The notes below the pieces were generated by a model. That model was not told the DNA's origin. It worked only from the letters and a program-made list of their open reading frames with translations, and ran no database searches. DNA of 64,000 nt, taken from the NCBI RefSeq assembly GCF_001693275.1, contig NZ_CP016482.1, positions 62,001 through 126,000 on the forward strand, read 5' to 3'. This document shows, one piece after another, positions 38,928 through 48,047 of the stretch (position 1 is its first letter; the number at the start of each line of letters is the position of its first letter). The position numbers were made by a program, and so were the translations under genes. The stretch is from Picosynechococcus sp. PCC 7117 (GTDB taxonomy: Bacteria; Cyanobacteriota; Cyanobacteriia; Cyanobacteriales; MRBY01).

Positions 38928-39896
38928 TTAATCTGCTAATTTCTGCCAAACGGAATTTACATAATATTTTTGTTGATCTGAAAAAGTATGTAGTACCCGA
39001 AAGTGATGCTGCTCCGCTAGTTCCTTAATTTGCTTGCGGGAATATTTCCGGGAGGTTTCCATGTGAATCGCCTCCCATGCCTCGAAAATATAACTCTGGG
39101 ACAGTTTATTGAGAGTAACGGTTTGGGTACAGGTACTAACGAGATAACTTTGTGCCTCGCCGGTGAGGGGATGATAAATGGGGCAATGTTGAAAATGATC
39201 CAGTTGAAAATCACCCTCTAGTTCTCGATTAATTCGTTCGAGTAAATTGAGGTTAAAAGCACGGGTCACTCCCTGGCTATCGTCGTAAGCTTTGAGGATA
39301 ATTTGGGGATCTTTCATCAGGTCAAAACCCAACATGATCAAGTCGCCTGGATCAAGATTGCGGGTAATATTTTGCAGAAAATCAGCGGTTTCTTGGTCTG
39401 AAAGATTACCAATGGTTGAACCTAAGAATAATAAAATCTTGCGCCGACTTAAATCATGATCCAGAAAATCGGTATGAACATAATCTCCTTGAATTGGGGC
39501 GATGGTTAGATTGGGTAAATCAGCCTGAATGGTCTCTGTTAAATGGGTCAGAATATTTTCAGAAATATCGACGGGGGCATAGATAAAATCAACAGCTTGA
39601 CTTAGAAAGTAATCAAGTAAAATCTTGGTTTTTGAACCATCTCCAGCACCCAACTCCACCAGGGTAAACGGTTGGCGATCGCCATAAAATAAGTCTAGGA
39701 TATGTTGCTTTTGGGTTAAAAAGATTTCCCGCTCACAACGGGTTAAATAATATTCATCTAAGGTCATAATTTGCTGAAATAAAGCATCACCTTGGGCATC
39801 ATAAAAATATTTACAAGGTAAACTTTTGGGAGAGTGAGATAAGCCCCGGTGGACATCTAAAGCAAAAGAATTAAGGGTTAAATTTTGACTGGGCAT
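38928..39896 (-). CDS. egtD: L-histidine N-alpha-methyltransferase, EgtD-like
   Basis: A 322-residue SAM methyltransferase of the EgtD family (DUF2260). Motifs: KSLPCKYFYDAQGDALFQQI, TRCEREIF, SAM loop LVELGAGDGSKTKIL, FLGSTIGNL and IHMETSRKYS near the C-terminus. EgtD trimethylates histidine to hercynine, the first step to ergothioneine, a thiol antioxidant. I chose the ATG at 39896; an upstream start at 39959 would overlap egtB. It lies 46 bp after egtB, completing a minimal two-enzyme pathway. Confidence 0.9.
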   Translation of the reverse strand: MPSQNLTLNSFALDVHRGLSHSPKSLPCKYFYDAQGDALFQQIMTLDEYYLTRCEREIFLTQKQHILDLFYGDRQPFTLVELGAGDGSKTKILLDYFLSQAVDFIYAPVDISENILTHLTETIQADLPNLTIAPIQGDYVHTDFLDHDLSRRKILLFLGSTIGNLSDQETADFLQNITRNLDPGDLIMLGFDLMKDPQIILKAYDDSQGVTRAFNLNLLERINRELEGDFQLDHFQHCPIYHPLTGEAQSYLVSTCTQTVTLNKLSQSYIFEAWEAIHMETSRKYSRKQIKELAEQHHFRVLHTFSDQQKYYVNSVWQKLAD

Positions 39897-39942
39897 AACA
39901 TTGTGAATTAGTAAAAATAAAAGATGGCAAGATTTTCTGGAC

Positions 39943-41250
39943 TCAAGAATATTCCGCAAGGCGTAAACCGGAAAATTGCCAACGCATTTGTGGGTGAAAA
40001 AAGTTACGGTATGTGGGTCGGATATGTTCCCTTAAGGTCGCACAGGAACCACCCCGGAGTACCATCTGATTCACCATAAATTTACCGTTATATTCCCCTA
40101 GGGCACCCGCCGGAATTTCATAGTACGGATAGGGGCAATAGGGACTACTGGTCCATTCCCAAACATCCCCATAAAATTGTTGACTGTGTTGTGTTCGTGG
40201 TTGGGGATGCAGTTGCTGGGAATTCAAAAAATTAGCAGTTTGAGGAATCTCAGGTTCGGATAAATTGCAAGCCACTTCCCACTCAAATTCAGTGGGTAGA
40301 CGTTTTCCGGCCCACCGGGCAAAGGCATCCGCTTCGTAGAAACTAATGTGGGTGACGGGAGCGTCCCAATCGAGGGCTTCGTAGCCATGTAATGTGTAGT
40401 GGCACCAACCTTGCTGCTCTGGGCTTTGATCCAAGTGCCAATATAGGGGAGCTGTGAGGTTTTCTGCCTGGATCCATTCCCAACCTTCCATGAGCCAATA
40501 TTGGGGATTTTGATAGCCGCCAGATTCGATAAATTCTCGGTATTCACCGCAGGTAATTAGACGGTCGAGGATGCGGTACTGATGCAAAAAAACTTGATGT
40601 CTGCCCCGTTCATTATCAAAATAAAATGAGTCACCTTGATGGCCAATTTTATAGATACCTTCAGGAATTTCTAAATAATGTTGTGGTGGAGTTGGTGTTA
40701 GTGTATGAGGTCTTTGTTGGGCCTCCAAAGGAGATTTGGTTACATAGGCCGGAAACAAGGGATTATGACCGAGAATATATTTTAAATCGTATAACAATAG
40801 TTCTTGGTGTTGCTGTTCGTGGTGAATACCGAGGGTAATTGTTTCGTAGATTTGTTCCTGTTTGGGTAAATCAAATGCTTCGATATCTAGTAATAATGTT
40901 TTGAGGAATTGATCAACAGCATGACGGTATTCGATAATTTCAGCGACGGTTGGTCGTGATAAAAAACCCCGTTGCGATCGCCCCCATCTTTCTCCAGCCT
41001 GTTCATAGTAACTATTGAAAAGATAGGCATATTGGGGATGATGAGCTTGGTAATCTTTAAGGTTTTTTTGGAGGACAAAAGTTTCAAAGAACCAAGTGGT
41101 ATGGGCGAGGTGCCATTTGGGAGGGCTCACGTAGGGCACAGGCTGAACAACCTGATCTTCTGGGGCGAGGGGCTCGGCCAGTTTAAGGGTGAGTGATCGC
41201 GTTTTTTGATAGTTTTCAAGGAGTGAAGCAAACATGGGCGATGTGATCAT
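39943..41250 (-). CDS. egtB: Ergothioneine-type sulfoxide synthase, EgtB-like
   Basis: A 435-residue protein. The N-terminal DinB-like domain holds the iron-ligand motif LGIHHEQQHQELLLYDL plus an upstream His (KWHLAHTTWFFETF). The C-terminal formylglycine-generating-enzyme-like domain has HISFYEADAFARWAGKRLPT, VWEWTSSPYCPYP and VLRGGSCATLREHIRPTYRN. EgtB joins hercynine to a thiol donor with O2. Together with the adjacent egtD it indicates ergothioneine synthesis; no egtA, egtC or egtE is visible. The preceding DUF427 gene is 34 bp upstream on the same strand. Confidence 0.9.
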   Translation of the reverse strand: MITSPMFASLLENYQKTRSLTLKLAEPLAPEDQVVQPVPYVSPPKWHLAHTTWFFETFVLQKNLKDYQAHHPQYAYLFNSYYEQAGERWGRSQRGFLSRPTVAEIIEYRHAVDQFLKTLLLDIEAFDLPKQEQIYETITLGIHHEQQHQELLLYDLKYILGHNPLFPAYVTKSPLEAQQRPHTLTPTPPQHYLEIPEGIYKIGHQGDSFYFDNERGRHQVFLHQYRILDRLITCGEYREFIESGGYQNPQYWLMEGWEWIQAENLTAPLYWHLDQSPEQQGWCHYTLHGYEALDWDAPVTHISFYEADAFARWAGKRLPTEFEWEVACNLSEPEIPQTANFLNSQQLHPQPRTQHSQQFYGDVWEWTSSPYCPYPYYEIPAGALGEYNGKFMVNQMVLRGGSCATLREHIRPTYRNFFHPQMRWQFSGLRLAEYS

Positions 41251-41284
41251 GCGGGTAAAGTAAAAGTAATTTTAGAAGAGGCGT

Positions 41285-41779
41285 TTACCAACCCCATGTG
41301 CCCACTTCTCCTTTAAAGGGGCCGACAATATCAGCGGTAATCCAACCGCCATAAAAATTACCCGCTTGGGGGGTGACTTTTTCTCCATTAACGTAGCAGG
41401 CATCCATCCCCTTGGCACTAAAGCCGTAGAAATTTTCAATGTCTTGGAAGGCTGGGGTCGGTTGAAAAAATCGCCAGGCAGCAGCTTCAAGACGGCGATC
41501 GCCCACCACCACATCGTAGTATTCGTAGCGGCCTTTCCATTCACAGATTCCCCGTTGAAGGTTGGGCACGAGGTACTGGCATTGGACGGCGGCGGCGGGA
41601 AAATAATAGCTTGGTGGATGGCTGGTTTCGAGCACCCGTTTTCCCCCAGTGGTCTCGGCAATGGTGATCTGATTACAGATAACGATGAGATGTTTTGCCG
41701 TGTCTTCTAGGCGGGCGGGACGGGGATAGTCCCAGACGGATTCTTGGTGGGGTTCAGGCTGAATTGGAATTGGGCGCAT
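41285..41779 (-). CDS. DUF427 domain protein
   Basis: A 164-residue single-domain protein: VWDYPRPARLEDTAKHL, SYYFPAAAVQCQYLVP, CEWKGRYEYYDVVVG and AKGMDACYVNGEKV. The CxWKG.a.Yy core is the DUF427 signature. Beta-rich, cytoplasmic, with no known activity. It is the first gene of a probable DUF427-egtB-egtD operon (34- and 46-bp gaps), which suggests a role beside ergothioneine synthesis. A second DUF427 gene at 60-61 kb is broken by an IS1. Confidence 0.85.
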   Translation of the reverse strand: MRPIPIQPEPHQESVWDYPRPARLEDTAKHLIVICNQITIAETTGGKRVLETSHPPSYYFPAAAVQCQYLVPNLQRGICEWKGRYEYYDVVVGDRRLEAAAWRFFQPTPAFQDIENFYGFSAKGMDACYVNGEKVTPQAGNFYGGWITADIVGPFKGEVGTWGW

Positions 41780-41907
41780 GAAAACATCTTTCCTCTCGAA
41801 AAATTATCCCGCCAAAGGCGATCGCCTTCTAGTGTGTGCTGTTTTGGCCTGGAAATTCAAGTCTGAGAGGTTTTCCGAAGGGTGTTGTCCGAAATTTCAA
41901 TGCGCCG

Positions 41908-42837
41908 CTATAAGCTTGGGGTCACTTGTCCATAGGGAATTGCCTTCTCGGAGCCAGACTGTTCTACGAAGACACGACCGATTTCTCTGTCAACCCTTGC
42001 CACGGTGTATTCGCCAAATGAAGCCCCAAAAACCGCTTGCACTGTATCCCCTGCCTCTACATCGGGGACGAGCGGTACAGGTTTACAATCTGCTTTGTCA
42101 TAAACCTTCATTCTGCCCGCAAAACCCAGGGTCAAGACTTTTTCGCCCGCAACTTTGACAATTTGCACAGAATTCCATCTTTCGCCATCATTGGCCGCAA
42201 TCATATTGCCTTCTTGCCAAGGGTCGGTAATCTTTACGAAGGAATCAGGCGCAAGTGGATATTCCGTTGCACCGATAGATTTACCGCTGTCTTGGTCTGT
42301 TGCCGGATTGTCATAGGCCAAATCCAAATACATAACCACGGGTTCTTGGGGGTTTGCATCATCCACAACGATTGCGCGTTGCATCCCGGAGCCAGTTTGC
42401 CACCAGGTCAGGACGATGTCGCCTTTTTGCGCTGTTTGCCCTTTTGGGATCGGGATAATCATCGCGTTCGGCATTGTGACAATCCCGTCAAAGGTTGAGT
42501 CAATATCTGATTCAACTTCTCCTGGTGCGGACATCTGTGCAGAATAGTAAATGTAGGTTTCGTTCGCCGGGTTTTCTGAGGTTATGGCATTTGTCCACAT
42601 CCTGTTTGTGGGGGTCAGTACATAGTCGCCGGCTTCGGCTGTGATGCCCACTGTCGGGAAATCGAAGGGAGTCATGCCAGGGGCGATCGCTGTTGTTTCT
42701 TCTGTCACTTCGACTTCTGAAGTTTCAACTTGTGGCGTATTTTCGGTGTTGCTGTTTTCATTAGTACCGCAACTGCTCAAGGACACTAGCATACCGCTTG
42801 CTATTAGGGCTGTGGCAACAAATTTTTTGAACGTCAT
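41908..42837 (-). CDS. Lipoprotein of unknown function
   Basis: A 309-residue exported lipoprotein with a charged N-terminus, hydrophobic stretch and lipobox SLSSCG at about residue 23, then an Asn/Glu/Thr-rich linker (~25-50). The rest is beta-rich with repeated acidic patches; two segments (KGDIVLTWWQTGSGMQRAIV; GDTVQAVFGASFGEYTVARV) look like related beta modules. I do not recognise the family. It is monocistronic, 128 bp upstream of the DUF427 operon on the same strand. Confidence 0.6.
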   Translation of the reverse strand: MTFKKFVATALIASGMLVSLSSCGTNENSNTENTPQVETSEVEVTEETTAIAPGMTPFDFPTVGITAEAGDYVLTPTNRMWTNAITSENPANETYIYYSAQMSAPGEVESDIDSTFDGIVTMPNAMIIPIPKGQTAQKGDIVLTWWQTGSGMQRAIVVDDANPQEPVVMYLDLAYDNPATDQDSGKSIGATEYPLAPDSFVKITDPWQEGNMIAANDGERWNSVQIVKVAGEKVLTLGFAGRMKVYDKADCKPVPLVPDVEAGDTVQAVFGASFGEYTVARVDREIGRVFVEQSGSEKAIPYGQVTPSL

Positions 42838-43248
42838 AATCCAGAGAGTTTAACTTTTTTCTAATCTATTTGTTTCTCAGATTAGGAGAGACTTACCTCA
42901 ACAAAAATTAATCCTAAGAAAACCCTTAGAAAGTCTCTGGTTATGATGGTGACTACACAACTTTTACCGGATTTACTGCCTGAATAGTTTATCTTTGGGT
43001 TGAGATGGTTGCGATAAAAGCTATTATTAAATCTTTTTTGAATATCTTTTTAGTTGTAAATTAAATCTGTTGATCTCTCTTGGCAACTGTGAAATGATCA
43101 GAAGGAAATCAAGAAAAATTTGTGATAATTTGCGGTTTGAATCCACTAAAATTTTGTCTAAATAAAAAATATTTTAGCGAGAAAAATAGTGACAACTAAA
43201 TAAGCTTTATTGCACTTTGGTCTCATGCGCTAAAAACTGTTTTGAAAT
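42838..43248. other. AT-rich intergenic region, no gene seen
   Basis: About 410 bp of AT-rich sequence between two minus-strand units. No ORF, RNA gene or repeat is recognised; it should contain the lipoprotein promoter. Confidence 0.4.
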
Positions 43249-43920
43249 TTATTTTAAGACGTAGCCCACACTGCGTACCGTATGGATCAATCGCTTCGGA
43301 TTGGTTGCTTCGAGTTTCAGCCGTAAAGCCCGAATATAGACTTCAATCACGTTGGATTCTCCCATAAAGTCATAGCCCCAAACTTTTTCGAGGATCTGCT
43401 CGCGGGTTAGGACTTGCCGTGGGTGGCGCAGGAGTAACTCTAACAAATCAAATTCCTTGGCGGTGAGCTGGATCAGTTGGCGATCGCGGTAAACTTCGCG
43501 GGTAATGCCATTGAGAGAAAGATCCTCAAATTCTAATTGGTCAACCACTTCCCGGCGAGCACGGCGGAGATGGGCATTGACACGGGCCAGTAGTTCTTCA
43601 ATGCTAAAGGGCTTTGTGACATAATCATCGGCCCCGGCATTTAACCCAGAGACCCGATCAGAAATTTCATCCTTTGCGGTCAACAGAAGAATTGGCGTTT
43701 CGATGCCACTAGAGCGGAGTCGTAGACATAAATCTAGCCCCGACAAGCCCGGCATGAGCCAATCGAAAATCAATAGGTCATAGGTATTTTCTCGGATTAA
43801 ATTTAGACTATCGATGCCGTTGTGGGCAACGGTGATCAAATAACCTTCTAGGCGTAATTCGGAGGCAACGAATTGAGCGAGGTTTTGGTCATCTTCGGCC
43901 AGTAAAATATGGGGTTTCAT
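43249..43920 (-). CDS. OmpR/PhoB-family response regulator
   Basis: A 223-residue regulator. The receiver domain (1-~118) has the acidic pair LLAEDDQNLA, the phospho-acceptor Asp in DLLIFDWLMPGLSGLD, the Thr of PILLLTAKDE and the Lys of YVTKPF. The C-terminal winged helix (~130-223) ends IHTVRSVGYVLK. The ATG at 43920 begins the standard KPHILLAEDD; an upstream ATG adds an unrelated leader. It follows its kinase gene by 106 bp. Targets are unknown; the adjacent cupin and thiol-type genes are candidates. Confidence 0.92.
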   Translation of the reverse strand: MKPHILLAEDDQNLAQFVASELRLEGYLITVAHNGIDSLNLIRENTYDLLIFDWLMPGLSGLDLCLRLRSSGIETPILLLTAKDEISDRVSGLNAGADDYVTKPFSIEELLARVNAHLRRARREVVDQLEFEDLSLNGITREVYRDRQLIQLTAKEFDLLELLLRHPRQVLTREQILEKVWGYDFMGESNVIEVYIRALRLKLEATNPKRLIHTVRSVGYVLK

Positions 43921-44026
43921 GGTCAGTGGGTGGTCGTTGGTAAGGGAAATTAATAAAGATGTGGTGGTGCATATTTGCAGAAAACTCAATGATCAACGTC
44001 TTTGTATAAGGAGAAATGCTTGGGGT

Positions 44027-45535
44027 TTAACCATGGCGGCGTAGTCCATCCTGCTCAGAGTTGTGGCTTGTGAAGACGGACTGAATATCCCACAGGGGAA
44101 GCTTTAGGGTAAAGCAACTGCCTTGGTGGGGCTGGGAACGGAGGCTAATTTTGCCACCCATGCCTTCGATGAGACTTTTGGCGATCGCCAAACCTAACCC
44201 TGTGCCATCCCGGGAGCGAGTCATGGTTTCATCCACCCGATAAAATCGTTCAAAAATGCGAGCTTGGTGGGCCAAGGCAATGCCAATACCCTGATCAACG
44301 ATGTGAATCAAAGCTAGTGATGAAGCGGTTTCGAGGCAAATTTCAATGGCCTGGTCAGGGGCAGAATACTTTAGGGCATTATCAATTAGATTTAACATCA
44401 CCTGTTGCAGTCGGTCTTGATCGGCGCGAATCACGACATCTTCTGGGGGCGTTTTGAGGTGAATGGGGCGTTGGTTGATCTGTTGACCCATGGCGCTGAC
44501 TTCTTCGAGAAATGTATTGAGCATGACGGGCTGGGTGCGGAAATGTAAATGGCCCCCGTCGGCCCTGGCCAAATCCAACAAATCTTGGAGCATTTGAATG
44601 GTGTGGGTTGTTTCGGTGGCAGCGGTGGCGATCGCCTGTTGTTGATATTCACTGAGGCCATCGCCGCGACGCAGGAGACTCTGGAGATAACCTTCGATAA
44701 TCGTCAGGGGAGTACGGAGTTCGTGGGAAACATTGCCGACAAACTGCCGTTGGTTGTCCCAGGCACTCGATAACCGGGACAACATTTCGTTAAATACCTG
44801 GGCCAAACCTAAAATTTCATCGGGCGCTTGCTGGAGTTCTAACTTTGCCCCTTGGAGGTCATCCGCAGAAATCGCCTGGGCCATGTGACTCATTTGGGCG
44901 AGGGGTTGGGTGACTTTTTGAATGCGGTGTATGATCGCGGCGATTAATAAAATAAGCGTTGCTCCACTGACCAGGCGCAGCCGCCACAAACTGACATAGA
45001 GTTTTTGCAGATCGGCGGTGATGTCCTGGGATAAATACAGTTGGCCTACAGGTTCCCCCGCGATCGCTAGGGAACTAATGCAAAGGACAATTTGGCGATC
45101 GCCTACGCGCACAATTTGGGGGGGCATTGCCCCTTGCTCAAAGGTCATCAGATCGGGCACTTGGGCGACAAAATCAGCCGTCGCCGTTGATTGGGTCACC
45201 AGTTGACCGTCAGGATCTTTCACCCAAGCCATAACATCAGCAGTCGTCACCCGCTGGAGAGTTCGTACCAGACTGGTTTCCACGGGTTCCATTTCGCTAT
45301 ACAGTTCTAACTGTTCCGGGAATCGCGAGGCAATGTAATCTAGGGTTTGTTTGTGGGCTGCCACGAGGTTTTGCTCCATCTGCCAGCCCGCCCAAATGGC
45401 AACGATGCCGAGGCCACAGATCGATAAACCAGCCAGCTCAAAGGTGAGGCGAAATTGCAGGGAACTCGTCGAAAAATGCCAATGGTCTAATTTCAAGCGT
45501 TTGGCGATCGCCTTTTTTAGTTTTTTTAGCCCCAT
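44027..45535 (-). CDS. Membrane sensor histidine kinase
   Basis: A 502-residue kinase: two membrane helices (~residues 30-50 and ~190-208) flank a ~140-residue periplasmic sensor, then HAMP, a HisKA box (FVGNVSHELRTPLTIIEGYL, phospho-His) and a HATPase_c domain with LIDNALKYSAPDQAI (N box), VDQGIGIA (G1) and GTGLGLAIAK (G2). It pairs with the response regulator downstream. The architecture resembles metal and stress sensors of cyanobacteria, but the signal cannot be read from sequence. Confidence 0.92.
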   Translation of the reverse strand: MGLKKLKKAIAKRLKLDHWHFSTSSLQFRLTFELAGLSICGLGIVAIWAGWQMEQNLVAAHKQTLDYIASRFPEQLELYSEMEPVETSLVRTLQRVTTADVMAWVKDPDGQLVTQSTATADFVAQVPDLMTFEQGAMPPQIVRVGDRQIVLCISSLAIAGEPVGQLYLSQDITADLQKLYVSLWRLRLVSGATLILLIAAIIHRIQKVTQPLAQMSHMAQAISADDLQGAKLELQQAPDEILGLAQVFNEMLSRLSSAWDNQRQFVGNVSHELRTPLTIIEGYLQSLLRRGDGLSEYQQQAIATAATETTHTIQMLQDLLDLARADGGHLHFRTQPVMLNTFLEEVSAMGQQINQRPIHLKTPPEDVVIRADQDRLQQVMLNLIDNALKYSAPDQAIEICLETASSLALIHIVDQGIGIALAHQARIFERFYRVDETMTRSRDGTGLGLAIAKSLIEGMGGKISLRSQPHQGSCFTLKLPLWDIQSVFTSHNSEQDGLRRHG

Positions 45536-45556
45536 CGCTTACTACCGGAAAAAAGA

Positions 45557-46174
45557 TTAAAAATTTGTTGCCCTGCCCTGGTCGAGGTCAAATTCAAAGC
45601 GCTGGTCATAGTCGGTCTCCCCATACACATTAAAGCTAATGGTTGGCGTCGTGCCCAATGCTTTCACCCGATGGATTGCGTCTGGCATTAAACAAACCAA
45701 ATCCCCAGGATTTAATACTAAGCTCCCAGCCTCCACTAACTGGGTCGAATCTCCAGGCGATCGCCGCCAAAATTGATTTTCTTCCTGGCCTTGCAATAGA
45801 GCGACCAAGCCCCAACATCCATGGTTATGGATCGGCGAGACCCGTTGGGGTTCCCAGGCCACAAGCTGCACTGTGAGCGGAAAATCCGGTTCATCATACA
45901 AAATTTCCACAGCCCAACCTGTTTTTGGATCTGGCGCAATGGGGATCAGTTGCAGCCATTCTGAACTCTGCAACAAACGCTGCACTAAAGGGTATAGGGC
46001 CTGTAAACGTTGGCGATCGCCTGGCTCACGGTTTAGCAGATCTTCCAAATCTGTCAGGAAACGGTAAAGCCGATAGGGTTGTATTTCTGATGTCGGGGAC
46101 TCAGTGGCTGGCCAAAGCTCCTGGGTGCCGCCGCGATCAATAAACCAAGTTTGTGGGGCCATAAATTCATGCAA
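45557..46174 (-). CDS. Cysteine dioxygenase-like cupin
   Basis: A 205-residue protein of the cysteine/thiol dioxygenase class. Metal-ligand histidines are visible in VSPIHNHGCWGLVALL and PDAIHRVKAL, and an acid-rich loop lies between. It probably binds Fe(II) and oxidises a small thiol such as cysteine to a sulfinate. ATGs at 46174 and 46162 are both possible. It lies 21 bp upstream of the kinase gene on the same strand, so the thiol enzyme and the two-component system may be co-transcribed. Confidence 0.8.
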   Translation of the reverse strand: MHEFMAPQTWFIDRGGTQELWPATESPTSEIQPYRLYRFLTDLEDLLNREPGDRQRLQALYPLVQRLLQSSEWLQLIPIAPDPKTGWAVEILYDEPDFPLTVQLVAWEPQRVSPIHNHGCWGLVALLQGQEENQFWRRSPGDSTQLVEAGSLVLNPGDLVCLMPDAIHRVKALGTTPTISFNVYGETDYDQRFEFDLDQGRATNF

Positions 46175-46402
46175 AAGATGGGACGGCTTGTTTTTCTACA
46201 ATGACATTTTTGCCTGAGCGATCGCTGATGGCAGTCTGAATTTTTCCTGAAGATTGCTCGACATTTTATTGCTCAATATTTTTAAGTTTTCTCTAGTTTC
46301 CCCTCATCTGCGCTTCATGTTTAGCCGATTTAATCAAGCTCAAGAACCACGGCAAAGCTTTGGTTTTAACTCAGCAATCTAATTAATTTCAGGAGAATGA
46401 CC

Positions 46403-46687
46403 ATGAAAATTCGCTATGCTGCCACCCTCGTATCAATCTCTCTATTGAGTCTCGGGGCGATCGCCGGCTGTTCCGGTGTCAAAAACCCTTGCGCTGGACT
46501 GTTTAAAAATCCCTGTGCGAGTAAAACAGAAATAACCGATCCCTGTGCCTCAAAGGCAAATCCCTGCGCGGCGAAGGAAAACCCCTGTGCTTCTAAAACC
46601 AATCCTTGTGCAAGTAAAACAGAAACAGTCGATCCTTGTGCTTCCAAAGCAAATCCCTGTGCCGCGAAGGCCAATGAAGCGGAATAA
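46403..46687 (+). CDS. Small Cys-rich lipoprotein with (N/D)PCA repeats
   Basis: A 94-residue exported lipoprotein. AGGAG lies 7 bp before the ATG at 46403; the upstream ATG at 46397 is too close to it. The leader ends at lipobox AIAGC. The rest is built from about nine short repeats of the form (N/D)PCA(S/A)K, each with one Cys, for example NPCASKTNPCASKTETVDPC. The regular Cys spacing suggests metal or thiol chemistry at the membrane surface. It starts a same-strand run with two membrane-protein genes. I know no defined function. Confidence 0.75.
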   Translation: MKIRYAATLVSISLLSLGAIAGCSGVKNPCAGLFKNPCASKTEITDPCASKANPCAAKENPCASKTNPCASKTETVDPCASKANPCAAKANEAE

Positions 46688-46720
46688 AAATATTTGCTGG
46701 CGATCGCTGCTGAAAACATT

Positions 46721-47137
46721 ATGAGTTTACGAAAAAAAATCATGAAACAGGTGTCGCGTCTTGCGTTGTCGTTATTGCTGTTACGGCTCAGTATTTTTAT
46801 TGTGATGTTTGTCTGGACATTGGATAAATTTTTTAACCCAGACCACGCCAGGGCCGTTTTCGAGAATTTTTATCTGATTTCTGGCCTCAGCAACGGGGTG
46901 ATTTTTCTCATCGGTATTGTGCAACTGGCCATTGTGTTGGGTTTCGTGACGGGGTTCCAAAAAAATCGGTGTTATTTTTTGGTGCTGCTGCTCCATGCCG
47001 GGTCAACTTTTGCTTCCTTTCGGCAATACCTCGATCCCTTTAATAACCTCCTCTTCTTTGCGGCCTTACCGATGCTGGCGGCTTGTTTTACGCTGTTTTT
47101 GTTGCGGGATGCAGACACCCTCTGGACGGTGGATTAG
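46721..47137 (+). CDS. DoxX-like membrane protein
   Basis: About 138 residues with four predicted membrane helices (LALSLLLLRLSIFIVMFVW; LISGLSNGVIFLIGIVQLAI; CYFLVLLLHAGSTFASF; LPMLAACFTLFLLRDAD), in the size and pattern of DoxX/SURF4-like proteins. The start is ambiguous among TTG 46694, ATG 46721 and ATG 46742. It follows the Cys-repeat lipoprotein by ~35 bp and precedes a TVP38-type gene by 45 bp, so the three probably form one unit. Confidence 0.65.
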   Translation: MSLRKKIMKQVSRLALSLLLLRLSIFIVMFVWTLDKFFNPDHARAVFENFYLISGLSNGVIFLIGIVQLAIVLGFVTGFQKNRCYFLVLLLHAGSTFASFRQYLDPFNNLLFFAALPMLAACFTLFLLRDADTLWTVD

Positions 47138-47182
47138 GGGCGATCGCCGGATACAAAGAATGATTAACTTGAGGGGAATTTG

Positions 47183-48028
47183 ATGAAACCTGCTAACTTA
47201 AAGAGTGACACCAATCAAAAAATTAGGCATCGACGGCAACCAAAAAAATTACCTTGTTGGACAAGCTTTACGGGTTTCGCCTTGGGTGCATTCGGGGTAA
47301 GTATGCTTTTAGAAGTGGTTGCACTCTCAACATTTTTCGCTGGCATGGCGACGGCGGCCAGTTCAACATCAACCTTTGTCCAGGGGCTTTTTGGCACAGG
47401 ATTTGATCCCCAGGCTTGGTTACTCCAGGGCTTGCAATGGAGCGATAGTCTGGGTGCCCTGGGGGCGATCGCCTTTATGGTGCTTTATGTGGTGGCGACG
47501 GTGGCCTTTCTGCCGGGGTCGATTCTGACCTTGGGAGCCGGGGTGGTTTTTGGTGTCGCTTTAGGGTCAATTTACGTCTTTGTTGGGGCAACCCTAGGGG
47601 CGATCGCCGCTTTCCTGGTGGGACGCTACCTGGCCCGCCAATGGGTCAGTAAAAAAATCGCCGACAACCCGAAATTTCGTGCCATCGACGAAGCTGTGGG
47701 CAAGGAAGGCCTGAAGATTGTTCTCCTGACGCGTCTCTCACCTGTATTTCCCTTTAATCTCCTTAACTATGCCTATGGGGTCACGGGTGTTTCCCTAAAA
47801 GACTATGTCCTCGGCTCTGTGGGGATGATCCCTGGCACCATCATGTACGTCTATATTGGCTCCCTGGCCGGAAATCTCGCAACCCTCGGCACAGGAAGCA
47901 CCAGCGCTAACCCCATTGCCCAGTGGTCGATCCGGATTCTTGGTTTTGTGGCTACTGTTGCTGTGACTGTCTATGTCACCAAAATCGCCAGGCAAGCCCT
48001 AAACAAAACCGTGACTGATTTAAAGTGA
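47183..48028 (+). CDS. TVP38/TMEM64 (SNARE-associated/DedA-like) membrane protein
   Basis: A 281-residue protein. A basic N-terminus precedes one helix, a linker, and the core SNARE-associated domain (~95-225): VVATVAFLPGSILTLGAGVV, ATLGAIAAFLVGRYLARQWV, LTRLSPVFPFNLLNYAYGVT and VGMIPGTIMYVYIGSLAG. The family is linked to lipid or ion transport across the inner membrane. The ATG at 47183 has GAGGGG upstream. It ends 20 bp from the convergent D-lactate dehydrogenase gene. Confidence 0.85.
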   Translation: MKPANLKSDTNQKIRHRRQPKKLPCWTSFTGFALGAFGVSMLLEVVALSTFFAGMATAASSTSTFVQGLFGTGFDPQAWLLQGLQWSDSLGALGAIAFMVLYVVATVAFLPGSILTLGAGVVFGVALGSIYVFVGATLGAIAAFLVGRYLARQWVSKKIADNPKFRAIDEAVGKEGLKIVLLTRLSPVFPFNLLNYAYGVTGVSLKDYVLGSVGMIPGTIMYVYIGSLAGNLATLGTGSTSANPIAQWSIRILGFVATVAVTVYVTKIARQALNKTVTDLK

Positions 48029-48047
48029 GCTATTCTTGGCGCAGTTT

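Noticed and set aside
46414-46743. Minus-strand ORF opposite the Cys-repeat lipoprotein
   Set aside because: It is the mirror of the repeat (FALEAQG units) and has no independent support.
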